Shown here piece by piece: positions 1 through 5,831 of a stretch of DNA of 8,450 nucleotides. The DNA is from Euryarchaeota archaeon UBA175 (GTDB taxonomy: Archaea; Thermoplasmatota; Poseidoniia; Poseidoniales; Thalassarchaeaceae), in NCBI GenBank assembly GCA_002497895.1, contig DAFD01000074.1:1-8450 (forward strand). The letters are read 5' to 3'. The number at the start of each line of letters is the position of its first letter. The stretch's first letter is position 1. Both the position numbers and the translations under genes were made by a program. The notes beneath the pieces were generated by a model. It was not told the DNA's origin. It made no database searches and was given only the letters and a program-made list of their open reading frames with translations.

Positions 1-2
1 GA

Positions 3-32
3 GGCACAGCCGATGAGGGACGGGAGGGTTAA
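3..32 (+). CDS. Possible 3' end of an upstream gene (fragment)
   Basis: One forward frame is open from the window edge and ends in TAA at 30-32, reading GTADEGREG. The short acidic, glycine-rich tail would suit the C-terminus of a gene just upstream of rpo7 in the same operon. Ten codons are far too few to identify a product or even to prove coding. Another forward frame is also open through this stretch, up to a TGA at 100-102, so the choice of frame is a guess. Confidence 0.2.
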   Translation, partial: GTADEGREG

Positions 33-42
33 CCTGCCTTTC

Positions 43-60
43 CTCCGACTGAACTCGGAG
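43..60 (+). other. Small hairpin in the rpo7 leader
   Basis: CTCCGA (43-48) and TCGGAG (55-60) form a perfect 6-bp inverted repeat with a 6-nt loop. It lies 14 nt before the GGAGG ribosome-binding site of rpo7. It could be a weak leader or processing hairpin; no T-tract follows, so I do not call it a terminator. A 6-bp stem can arise by chance. Confidence 0.3.
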
Positions 61-86
61 CGGTCCGGCAACTGGAGGAAAAGGAA

Positions 87-635
87 ATGTACAGTCTTGT
101 GACCATGGAAGACACCATCCGTATCCCTGCGGAATATATCCGCAAGGACCGAAAGCTCGAGGACCATATCGATGAGTTGGCTCACGCCGCTTTCGAGGGT
201 CGATTCGATGAAGATGAGAATTACACCTTACTGACTTTCAACCATGAGACTGTTGGCCGCGGTAAGATAATTCACGGAGATGGAGCGATCTATCAGCGAG
301 TCCGCTTCAAGGCGCTCCACTTCACCATGGAAGCCAACGAAGTAGTCGATGGTGCCGTGTCAGAAATCTCCGAGTACGGTGCCTTCGTGCGTATCGGTCC
401 AATCGAGGCTCTGCTTCACAAGTCGCAGATTCTCGACGAACCTATTCAAGTCAACATGGGAATTCGTCGTATCGAAGGATCCCAGTCTGGAAAGCACATC
501 GAAGAGGGTTCCTTCGTCCGATCTCGCATCGTCTCAAAGGCGATCAACCAGAACGACCCTCGTTCAAGCAAGATTGGCCTAAACTGCAAGATGTCAGGAT
601 TGGGCGCTCACGATTGGTTGACTCGAGGTGATTGA
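87..635 (+). CDS. rpo7: DNA-directed RNA polymerase subunit Rpo7 (RpoE')
   Basis: Rpo7 is the archaeal counterpart of eukaryotic Rpb7. With Rpo4 it forms the RNA polymerase stalk, which helps open the promoter and binds the emerging transcript. The 182-aa product has the usual length and architecture. The N-terminal domain (about 1-80) starts MYSLVTMEDTIRIP, the family's typical opening, and carries the conserved GDG tip at 64-66. An S1/OB RNA-binding domain follows from about residue 83 (VVDGAVSEISEYGAFVRIGP) to about 168. The ATG at 87 is preceded by GGAGG at 74-78, 8 nt away, and family alignment from residue 1 agrees. The gene leads an operon with spt4, rps24e and rps27ae, a classic archaeal neighbourhood. 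Its TGA (633-635) lies 2 nt before the spt4 ATG. Confidence 0.96.
   Translation: MYSLVTMEDTIRIPAEYIRKDRKLEDHIDELAHAAFEGRFDEDENYTLLTFNHETVGRGKIIHGDGAIYQRVRFKALHFTMEANEVVDGAVSEISEYGAFVRIGPIEALLHKSQILDEPIQVNMGIRRIEGSQSGKHIEEGSFVRSRIVSKAINQNDPRSSKIGLNCKMSGLGAHDWLTRGD
625..630 (+). promoter_or_regulatory. Ribosome-binding site that decides the spt4 start
   Basis: GAGGTG sits inside the last codons of rpo7. It is 7 nt before the ATG at 638 but only 1 nt before an in-frame TTG at 632. The spacing favours the ATG, so the TTG-extended form (two extra residues) is unlikely. Confidence 0.6.
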
Positions 636-637
636 AG

Positions 638-856
638 ATGGCAAAGAAGCCCTTCGCCTGCGGTGAGTGCAACAGGATTCTGCCTGACCCAGAGAAAAAG
701 AACGACCCTGTCCAGTGCATGCATTGCCCATCCGCCCCAGTAACAACTGACTGGTCTGGATATGTGGTAATCCTGCACCCAAAAAGATCCGAGGTCGCAC
801 AGCGACTGAACATTGACGACCCTGGATCATACGCGCTGAAGGTAAATATCCGCTGA
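638..856 (+). CDS. spt4: Transcription elongation factor Spt4 (RpoE'')
   Basis: Spt4 is a small zinc protein that pairs with the NGN domain of Spt5 and clamps RNA polymerase for processive elongation. The 72-aa product has two CxxC pairs (C8/C11 and C27/C30) that make the zinc site. The conserved core follows: WSGYVVILHP at 39-48, then SEVAQRLNI, then PGSYALKV near the end. These are the hallmark Spt4 segments, and the length is normal. The ATG is chosen over the upstream TTG because of the spacing from GAGGTG and because MAKKPFACGEC is a typical family start. Translation is probably coupled to rpo7. Many archaea carry a GTP-dependent dephospho-CoA kinase gene directly after spt4; here rps24e follows after 13 nt. 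Confidence 0.94.
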   Translation: MAKKPFACGECNRILPDPEKKNDPVQCMHCPSAPVTTDWSGYVVILHPKRSEVAQRLNIDDPGSYALKVNIR

Positions 857-869
857 AGGAGGAATTTGT

Positions 870-1172
870 ATGGAGATAATCGAGAGAAAAGAAAATCCAT
901 TGCTGAACCGTGTCGAGCTCCGCTTCCGCTGGGAGCATTCGACCGAATCCACACCGACACTCGCAGAGATGGTTGCTGCTGCAGCCAAGGCCGAGCCGGG
1001 TTCGAAGAAGGAATTGACTTTCGTCAAGGACGTCAGCACCCGCTACGGTCGCCCACAGACAACTGGAATTGCTCTGATTTACGGCGATTCAGAAGCCGCT
1101 ACCCTAGAGCCGGAGTATGTGCACAAGAGGCACGCGAAGCTCAACCCTAAGTCAGAAGGAGGCGATGAGTGA
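870..1172 (+). CDS. rps24e: Small ribosomal subunit protein eS24 (S24e)
   Basis: eS24 is a 30S subunit protein shared by archaea and eukaryotes and absent from bacteria. The 100-aa product opens with MEIIERKENPLLNRVELRF, the family signature (ENPLLNR followed by a basic strand). It continues through the TP-T segment of the first helix and ends with the conserved EPEYVHKRHAKL motif (about residues 80-91). A strong AAGGAGG at 856-862 lies 7 nt before the ATG. The TGA at 1170-1172 overlaps the ATG of rps27ae (TGATG), which indicates coupled translation. The C-terminal GGDE is a short acidic end of no clear meaning. Confidence 0.95.
   Translation: MEIIERKENPLLNRVELRFRWEHSTESTPTLAEMVAAAAKAEPGSKKELTFVKDVSTRYGRPQTTGIALIYGDSEAATLEPEYVHKRHAKLNPKSEGGDE
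1156..1162 (+). promoter_or_regulatory. Ribosome-binding site of rps27ae
   Basis: AAGGAGG lies within the last codons of rps24e, 9 nt before the ATG at 1172. A decoy ATG at 1165 is only 2 nt away and lies in another frame, so the spacing picks 1172, which opens the zinc-ribbon frame. Confidence 0.6.
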
Positions 1173-1339
1173 TGTCAGACAATCCTAACGCTAATGCGAA
1201 GTGGTCAAAGTACACAATCGAGGGCGAAGAACTCGTCCGCGGTGAGACCTGCCCAACCTGTGGACCCGGTGTCTTCCTCGGTATCCACAGTGACCGCAAA
1301 ACCTGCGGCAAGTGCGGCCACACTGTCAAGAACGAGTGA
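1172..1339 (+). CDS. rps27ae: Small ribosomal subunit protein eS31 (S27ae), zinc ribbon
   Basis: eS31/S27ae is a zinc-ribbon protein of the small subunit, fused to ubiquitin in eukaryotes but free-standing in archaea. The 55-aa product starts MSDNPNANAKWSKYTIEGEE. It carries CPTC at 27-30 and CGKC at 45-48, the four zinc ligands, with GPGVFLGIHSDRKT between them, as is typical of the family. The length is normal; at 55 codons it falls below common ORF-length cut-offs. The start codon overlaps the rps24e stop. The last 14 nt overlap the 3' end of the convergent gene at 1326-2330. The Kae1/Bud32 gene that often follows S27ae in archaea is not here. Confidence 0.93.
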   Translation: MSDNPNANAKWSKYTIEGEELVRGETCPTCGPGVFLGIHSDRKTCGKCGHTVKNE

Positions 1340-2330
1340 ATGGGAAATCGGCCAGCGTGCCGTCATTGGTCAGTACTCGCTGGCCTACGAATCCCACTCC
1401 GATTTCTGATCGCTTCGAAATTTCGAGTATTCCCTCTGAGAGGCGTCCATCGAGTCTCCATCCGGTAAATTCCCAGGCTCCGTCCTGATACCGAGCTGCC
1501 ATCACAGGTCCAGATGTCGGATGGGATTCGAGAATCTCTTCTGAATCAGTTCTGACGATTCCGCCTGTTGAGAGGGCGAGCAGATGTTCATTCTTTGAGT
1601 GGAATACTGCTTCAATTCGCTCGCCTACTCGAAGATTTCTCCTGTCGAGCTCGATACCATCTTCCATCGACAGATCAACCACGAGTCCATTATCGAACCA
1701 GATTCGGAGGATTTCTTCCGAAACTGACATCGAGATTGCAGTTTCTTGTCCCCGTCTTTTTCCATCGATTACACTCGGCATACTGGCACGCCAGATTTCC
1801 TTCGCTTCGATATCCATTCGGTAGACTCCACGACTGCGCAGAGCGAAGCAGAACCCACCTTCGACCTGGCAGACTGCAGTTGGTTCTGCATCGAGCGCGC
1901 GCGACCAAATGGCTTCAGCTGGGTGTACTAACGTAGAATCATCCGAGGTTCGTAAGGCACTTCGGGTCGCGCCGTCTTGCCAATCTGCTTCGATATCGAG
2001 GCTGGCCATCCTTGCCAGCCTCATCTCTGGCTCGACCCATATTCCCAACCAAGCCCCTTCGAATGCGGTCGAGCAGGAGATACCTGATGGGAAAGGTGTC
2101 GAGACTTTGCTTGCTAGTTCCCCCTCGGCACTAATTTTAGCTAATTCACCGAGGGTTCCGACGATGATGTGATTGTCATCGGAGTTATCGACTCGAGCAG
2201 GTGTGAACGGAATGATTCTCTGCACATCTCCACCTGCTCGCTCCGGTGTTTGAACCTGTGGTGTCGAAGGTCGAGCCTTTGGCCTCGACTTCGGATGAAT
2301 TGAAGGCGCGAGGCTCGCAGCGTCGAACAT
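1326..2330 (-). CDS. Hypothetical protein, probable beta-propeller-like repeat protein
   Basis: I do not recognise a named family. From the ATG at 2330 the product is 334 aa. The first 36 or so residues are rich in Pro, Ser, Arg and Lys and look disordered. The rest is a succession of short beta-strand-like segments separated by turns, for example HIIVGTLGELAKIS, CFALRSRGVYRMDIEAKEIW, ILRIWFDNGLVVDLS, HLLALSTGGIVRTD and WRLDGRLSEGILEIS. This pattern suits a WD40- or PQQ-like propeller binding a partner. No signal peptide or membrane segment is seen, so it is probably cytoplasmic. The start is uncertain: the ATG at 2330 shares bases with the dtdA ATG on the other strand, while GTG at 2225 has AGGTG 5 nt upstream and would give 298 aa without head-to-head overlap. 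Codon use resembles the neighbours. The 3' end overlaps rps27ae by 14 nt. Coding is likely; function is unknown. Confidence 0.75.
   Translation of the reverse strand: MFDAASLAPSIHPKSRPKARPSTPQVQTPERAGGDVQRIIPFTPARVDNSDDNHIIVGTLGELAKISAEGELASKVSTPFPSGISCSTAFEGAWLGIWVEPEMRLARMASLDIEADWQDGATRSALRTSDDSTLVHPAEAIWSRALDAEPTAVCQVEGGFCFALRSRGVYRMDIEAKEIWRASMPSVIDGKRRGQETAISMSVSEEILRIWFDNGLVVDLSMEDGIELDRRNLRVGERIEAVFHSKNEHLLALSTGGIVRTDSEEILESHPTSGPVMAARYQDGAWEFTGWRLDGRLSEGILEISKRSEIGVGFVGQRVLTNDGTLADFPFTRS
1998..2022. repeat. 9-bp perfect inverted repeat inside the propeller-like gene
   Basis: GAGGCTGGC (1998-2006) and GCCAGCCTC (2014-2022) are exact reverse complements around a 7-nt loop. In the minus-strand mRNA this GC-rich hairpin covers codons for a Leu-Ala-Arg-Met-Ala-Ser-Leu stretch. 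It could slow translation or be a by-product of the repeated Leu-Ala/Ala-Ser-Leu codons. No function is assigned. Confidence 0.4.
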
Positions 2331-3261
2331 GCTCACCCTGCTGCTCGCCTCGTCGGCAGACAGCGCCTCGGTTAACCTTCATGACGCGGTCTCCGAATTA
2401 GACGTCTGGTCTTCCGAGGAGGTACTCGAACACGGTGTTCTCCGGCGCCATTTGAATCGCGAAGTCCATCTTCTAATCATTGACCAATTGCATATCCACG
2501 CCGATCATATCGACGCGATACACGCCAAGGCGATCGGTCAAACAGTCGACGAAGTGCTCGTACTTTCTCGCCATGCAGCGAAGAGCGGCATACCTTCTCT
2601 GACCGTCCATGCCATCGGAGTTCCTGGCGAAATTCCTCATGGTGAAGTGGGGTTTGCTGGAGGGATGAAGGGAACAGCAGTACCTCCTTCCCCTCGCTTC
2701 GCATCAATCTACAGAGCCCTCCGCGAAGAAACTGAAGCATCTCCTCTCGCGGAGGAATTTGATGTCAGCCTTGAGACCACTCACCACGGCCCGGTGCTGA
2801 CGGCTCCGACACTCTACCTCGAAATCGGTTCGAAGGAATCTGAATGGAGGCGAACCGACGCCTCGACTCTCTGGGCACGAGTGATATCCCGTGTCCTAGG
2901 ATTAGAATCGACAACCCCTGAGGGCGAGTGGCGAGGTGAAGGAGAGGTGATGATTGGGTTCGGAGGTGGCCATTATGCACCACGACATAGTGATGTCATA
3001 ATCCGCAGCGGCCTACCATTCGGCCACCTACTAGCAAATTACGCTCTGGTTTTCGACGAAAAGACGGATGAAGAACCCACGGGACCTTGGAGGCATAGTC
3101 TGTGCGAGGCGGTTGAGAAAACGCGTCAAGCATTCCCTGGAGGGAGGGTATTCGCTCATCTGGATCGCAAGTCGTTCAAGGGTTGGCAGCGCACTGCAAT
3201 CGCCGAAGAATTAGCCAGTCTAGGAGTCGAAGTTCGCCGCGGACGCGATTTCATCTCTTAG
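2329..3261 (+). CDS. dtdA: D-aminoacyl-tRNA deacylase, archaeal/plant type (DTD2)
   Basis: DTD2 (GEK1 family) is a zinc-dependent enzyme that hydrolyses D-amino acids mis-attached to tRNA, freeing the tRNA and keeping D-residues out of proteins. The 310-aa product shows the family blocks in order: LSRHAAKSGIPSLTVHAIG (79-97), GEVGFAGGMKG (105-115) followed by PPSP, THHGP (151-155), EIGSKESEW (165-173), GFGGGHYAPRHSDV (210-223), FGHLLANYAL (231-240) and LDRKSFKG (278-285). The His residues in SRH, THHGP, GGGHYAPRH and GH are the expected metal and catalytic positions. The N-terminus (MLTLLLASSADSASVNL) aligns with the usual family start, so ATG 2329 is credible although its Shine-Dalgarno is weak. 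The start overlaps that of a divergent gene. A proline dehydrogenase follows after 35 nt on the same strand; a functional link is not evident. Confidence 0.93.
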   Translation: MLTLLLASSADSASVNLHDAVSELDVWSSEEVLEHGVLRRHLNREVHLLIIDQLHIHADHIDAIHAKAIGQTVDEVLVLSRHAAKSGIPSLTVHAIGVPGEIPHGEVGFAGGMKGTAVPPSPRFASIYRALREETEASPLAEEFDVSLETTHHGPVLTAPTLYLEIGSKESEWRRTDASTLWARVISRVLGLESTTPEGEWRGEGEVMIGFGGGHYAPRHSDVIIRSGLPFGHLLANYALVFDEKTDEEPTGPWRHSLCEAVEKTRQAFPGGRVFAHLDRKSFKGWQRTAIAEELASLGVEVRRGRDFIS

Positions 3262-3296
3262 CAACCGTGAAAGTGCTCCCGTCACCGCAGGTCAAC

Positions 3297-4271
3297 ATGG
3301 GCGTCTTCGGCCGTGTCATCATGCTGATGATGCCCATCACTCCGAAATTCATCATCCGATGGGTCGCCAACCGCTATGTCGCCGGTCCTGATCTCGAAAA
3401 TGCACTAGAAGTAATGCGTCAAATTAGCGCACAGGGAGCATGCTTCACCGTCGATGTACTTGGCGAAGAAATCACGACACTGGCTGAAGCAGATTTCTTC
3501 GTTCAAGAATACGCGCGAGTATTAGATGCTATAGTTGCAGAAGGGTTGGACGCAAATATCTCGTTGAAACCAACGGCTTTCGGATTGCTCATCGATCAAT
3601 CAGCAGCCGTTGAAAATATTGAGAGTATCACTAGGAAAGCCGCTGAGAACGATATCTTCGTTCGCCTCGACATGGAAGATCACAGAGTCACTCAACCCAC
3701 CATAGACCTCGTTACCGCCATGCACGAGAGAGGGCTAACCAATATCGGGACTGTTTTGCAAGCCAGATTATTCCGCACCGGGGAGGATATCGCAAGCTTA
3801 TCAGAAAAATTGGCTAACGCTTCTGATGTGCGTATCTGTAAGGGAATTTACCTAGAATCGGAGGACATTGCACATACCGGCTACCATCAGATTGTTGAGG
3901 CGACGAACCGAGCGATTGACCAATTACTCGACGCCGGTTCGTATACAGCAATCGCATCCCACGATATGCCTGTAATCAATCATTCATTGGCAGCCCTGAG
4001 CGAGAGAGGGATGGGCCCATTCACTAACGAATCGGGAGAAGGAGGGAGCTCGCTACGCAAAGGAAAGGGCCCCGGATATGAATTCCAAATGCTCCTCGGC
4101 GTCCGCGGAAACATCCGACGTAGACTCGCATCCGAAGGTCACCTGACCCGCGTTTACATCCCATACGGGAGCCGCTGGTATGAGTACAGCATGCGACGAC
4201 TGCGCGAAAACCCCGACGTCGCATGGCACATTGCCAAGAGCATAATCATGCCTTGGACAAATCGCCGCTAA
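3297..4271 (+). CDS. Proline dehydrogenase (monofunctional, FAD-dependent)
   Basis: It oxidises L-proline to delta-1-pyrroline-5-carboxylate, passing electrons through FAD to the respiratory chain; it probably acts at the inner face of the membrane. The 324-aa product is a compact PRODH TIM barrel of normal single-domain length. Visible motifs are SLKPTAFGL with K91, VRLDMEDH (122-129), VLQARLFRT (153-161), RICKGIYLE with K182, IASHD (219-223), YEFQMLLG (261-268) and the substrate-binding YSMRRLRENP (297-306), whose paired arginines hold the proline carboxylate. The N-terminus MGVFGRVIMLMMPITPKF is hydrophobic and may help membrane docking. The ATG at 3297 is chosen because family similarity starts there and AGG lies at 3289-3291. 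An upstream extension to 3183 would run inside dtdA in another frame. No P5C dehydrogenase is adjacent. The TAA directly abuts the stop of the opposing gene. Confidence 0.92.
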   Translation: MGVFGRVIMLMMPITPKFIIRWVANRYVAGPDLENALEVMRQISAQGACFTVDVLGEEITTLAEADFFVQEYARVLDAIVAEGLDANISLKPTAFGLLIDQSAAVENIESITRKAAENDIFVRLDMEDHRVTQPTIDLVTAMHERGLTNIGTVLQARLFRTGEDIASLSEKLANASDVRICKGIYLESEDIAHTGYHQIVEATNRAIDQLLDAGSYTAIASHDMPVINHSLAALSERGMGPFTNESGEGGSSLRKGKGPGYEFQMLLGVRGNIRRRLASEGHLTRVYIPYGSRWYEYSMRRLRENPDVAWHIAKSIIMPWTNRR

Positions 4272-4958
4272 TCATCGCTGGCGAGTGTCTCTACGGTAGT
4301 CATCCCGGCGATCATCTCGATAATCACGAGTGTCTCTACGGTCTTCGCCACGAACTCGTCCGTAAGGAGGGTGAAGGTAGACTCGCTTGATGTCCATCGC
4401 CGAGCGCTTGCCGCGCAGAGTTCTTCCTCGACCGGTGTGGAGGGCGCGAATGCGCCATCGCTCACCGTCGACTTCCATAATCGAACCACATGAGAAGACA
4501 TCTTCAGGTGAGCATTCGATGGTTTTGGATCGACTTTCCTCACCATCGGTCATTGTCAAGCGAACAACAGCCTTGTCACATCGCACCGCCCAGAGAGTTG
4601 AGATGTCTCTCGCGTCAATGATCTTCTTAGGGCGAGATTCGGAATCATCGAGTCGGGTGATCTTGTAGAGGATTTCATCATGCTCGAAAACATCGCCGAC
4701 CGAGATCTTCTCGTCATCGTCCGCCTCGACGTAATCTGTGCGACTATCGGCACCGTCTGAGAGAATCGAAGTGATGCTCACAGCTTTTCCTGGGCGAAGG
4801 TGTAGAGTTTGGACTTCCTGACAATCTACGCACTGTACCAAAACGTCCTCGCCCTCGCCCTTTGCTTGCCTGCGCAGGACGTTGTGCTCAGTCAATTGGC
4901 GACAGCTGCCGCACTCGGCGACATCGACCGAATCATCCTCGTCAAGAGCATCTGTCAC
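4272..4958 (-). CDS. HVO_0476-type zinc-finger protein with Arg/Asp-rich tail
   Basis: The 228-aa product matches from memory the archaeal HVO_0476 family, whose function is unknown. An N-terminal zinc ribbon has C16/C19 and C43/C46. It is followed by two similar beta-rich halves (about 55-125 and 128-196): SVGDVFEHDEILYKITRLD, then ARDISTLWAVRCD, then SCGSIMEVDGERWRIRALH and DIKRVYLH. The repeated 'GD/GS-F/I-hydrophobic-D-G/E' turns suggest a duplicated small barrel. The last 25 or so residues are a tail of alternating Arg, Asp and Tyr (RRDTRDYRDDRRDDYRRDTR), probably disordered and perhaps RNA- or protein-binding; this looks like a lineage-specific addition. The start is GTG, since TAG occurs six codons upstream and no better in-frame start exists; no good Shine-Dalgarno is seen. 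The gene is divergent from the methyltransferase gene across a 78-bp gap holding a large inverted repeat. Confidence 0.85.
   Translation of the reverse strand: MTDALDEDDSVDVAECGSCRQLTEHNVLRRQAKGEGEDVLVQCVDCQEVQTLHLRPGKAVSITSILSDGADSRTDYVEADDDEKISVGDVFEHDEILYKITRLDDSESRPKKIIDARDISTLWAVRCDKAVVRLTMTDGEESRSKTIECSPEDVFSCGSIMEVDGERWRIRALHTGRGRTLRGKRSAMDIKRVYLHPPYGRVRGEDRRDTRDYRDDRRDDYRRDTRQR
4282..4297. repeat. 16-bp direct repeat, copy 1
   Basis: CGAGTGTCTCTACGGT is identical to 4327-4342. On the minus strand both copies encode Arg-Arg-Asp-Thr-Arg in the tail of the zinc-finger protein. The 45-bp offset is 15 codons, so the repeat is in phase and suggests tail growth by duplication. Confidence 0.7.
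4327..4342. repeat. 16-bp direct repeat, copy 2
   Basis: Second exact copy of the repeat at 4282-4297, 45 bp away and in the same reading frame of the zinc-finger gene's C-terminal tail. Confidence 0.7.
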
Positions 4959-4979
4959 GACTCGGCGGCAGGCCTACTC

Positions 4980-5015
4980 CTCTTGAAGCCATCCGCGCGT
5001 GGGATGGTTCAAGAG
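4980..5015. promoter_or_regulatory. Large inverted repeat centred between divergent genes
   Basis: Left arm CTCTTGAA, one unpaired G (4988), then CCATCC (4980-4994). Loop GCGCGTG (4995-5001). Right arm GGATGGTTCAAGAG (5002-5015). Fourteen base pairs match perfectly apart from the single bulged G. The midpoint (4997.5) is exactly the midpoint of the 78-bp gap between the zinc-finger gene (start 4958, minus) and the methyltransferase gene (start 5037, plus). It lies outside both genes, so codon constraint does not explain it. It could be an operator for a dimeric regulator acting on both genes, or a hairpin in one or both 5' leaders. I see no AT-rich TATA box in the gap. Confidence 0.6.
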
Positions 5016-5025
5016 AGGACCGCCC

Positions 5026-5029
5026 GAGG
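5026..5029 (+). promoter_or_regulatory. Ribosome-binding site that decides the methyltransferase start
   Basis: GAGG lies 7 nt before the ATG at 5037. It favours that start over the long upstream extension of the frame (to 4809, antisense to the zinc-finger gene) and over the next ATG at 5073. Confidence 0.5.
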
Positions 5030-5036
5030 CAGGCAC

Positions 5037-5831
5037 ATGAGTGATATCGGCGGTGGATTGGGCCTCCCGACGATGTCGCAGAGGGAGATGTTTGAGAGGC
5101 TCCTCGGTGAGGATGAATCTCGAGATTCCGAGGAGCCTGAAATCGCTGCTGCGATTGGTGAGCAGATGATTCACATGGATCTGCGACCTCTACCTCGTTC
5201 TGTTCGTACAAGAATCCGAGATATCGCAAGTCGTGTTCCTGCTCGCAATGTAGTCATTGTAGGTGGCGGAATCGGCCATCTGAGCGCCTGGATGATGGAT
5301 CTATGGTGTGGAGACCCATCCTCTGAGGAATCGGTGCCGACAAATCGGCCGGAAACGGTTCGTATCATCGAAGAGGGTGGTAAGTTTGGAGTGATTATCG
5401 ATAGATTGTTGCGCAGATATGATGCCTCATCTTGGGCTCAAGTCATCACTCGTTCTTGGACCGAGATTGCCGCAGAGACACAGTCTTGGAATGCGGCTGG
5501 CGCAGCCCTACCGGACGCCGCGAGAACTGCACCGCTACCTCAACCAATCGATCTCGTTATCATTGATCTTCCAGAGCTTGATCGTGCTCAAGCGGCAGCG
5601 GCAGCATTTGACCTGCTGGCTCCAGGTGGAATGCTCATGGCACTCGAACCTCAGGTGCCTACTGGAGATGTTGGAGAAGCAAGTCAAGGGGAAGAGATGA
5701 CCTCTGCTCAACAGGTCGTCGCTTCGTTCAATCGTTGGATAGAATTCGTCCGAAGCGTCGATACGGAACATTCTGCTGCCTTCGTCGAATTGACAGGCGG
5801 AACACTCGGCGTCTTCCTTCGTTCCGCCTGA
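5037..5831 (+). CDS. Class I SAM-dependent methyltransferase, O-methyltransferase-like
   Basis: The 264-aa product has a Rossmann-type methyltransferase core. Motif I is NVVIVGGGIGHLSAWMMDLW (71-90), a glycine-rich SAM loop. An acidic pair follows in TVRIIEEGGKFGVIIDRLL (E112/E113), the expected ribose-binding position. Then come PIDLVIIDLPE (170-180), strand 4 with its acidic end, and AFDLLAPGGMLMALEP (190-205), the post-core 'LxPGG' strand. It ends ELTGGTLGVFLRS, a usual last strand. The layout most resembles the small O-methyltransferases (COG4122-like), but the substrate cannot be read from sequence. Residues 1-50 are acidic and variable. The frame is open upstream to 4809, but that part is antisense to the zinc-finger gene. 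Its last 124 nt are antisense to the subtilase gene; conserved C-terminal strands show that this end is real. Confidence 0.8.
   Translation: MSDIGGGLGLPTMSQREMFERLLGEDESRDSEEPEIAAAIGEQMIHMDLRPLPRSVRTRIRDIASRVPARNVVIVGGGIGHLSAWMMDLWCGDPSSEESVPTNRPETVRIIEEGGKFGVIIDRLLRRYDASSWAQVITRSWTEIAAETQSWNAAGAALPDAARTAPLPQPIDLVIIDLPELDRAQAAAAAFDLLAPGGMLMALEPQVPTGDVGEASQGEEMTSAQQVVASFNRWIEFVRSVDTEHSAAFVELTGGTLGVFLRSA

Noticed and set aside
544..960. 138-codon minus-strand open frame over rpo7/spt4/rps24e
   Set aside because: A shadow of three conserved genes on the other strand.
1568..1936. 122-codon forward open frame
   Set aside because: Antisense to the propeller-like gene, rich in Arg, His and Leu as expected of a shadow frame; no motif.
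2428..2440. 13-bp palindrome GAACAC-G-GTGTTC in dtdA
   Set aside because: It lies within codons for Glu-His-Gly-Val-Leu of a well-conserved gene and away from any promoter; coincidence is enough.
3183..3296. Upstream extension of the proline dehydrogenase frame
   Set aside because: It lies mostly inside dtdA in another frame and reads as basic low-complexity sequence; family similarity starts at 3297.
4809..5036. Upstream extension of the methyltransferase frame
   Set aside because: It is antisense to the zinc-finger gene and to the inverted repeat, and the ATG at 5037 has its own GAGG. Methyltransferase similarity begins later.
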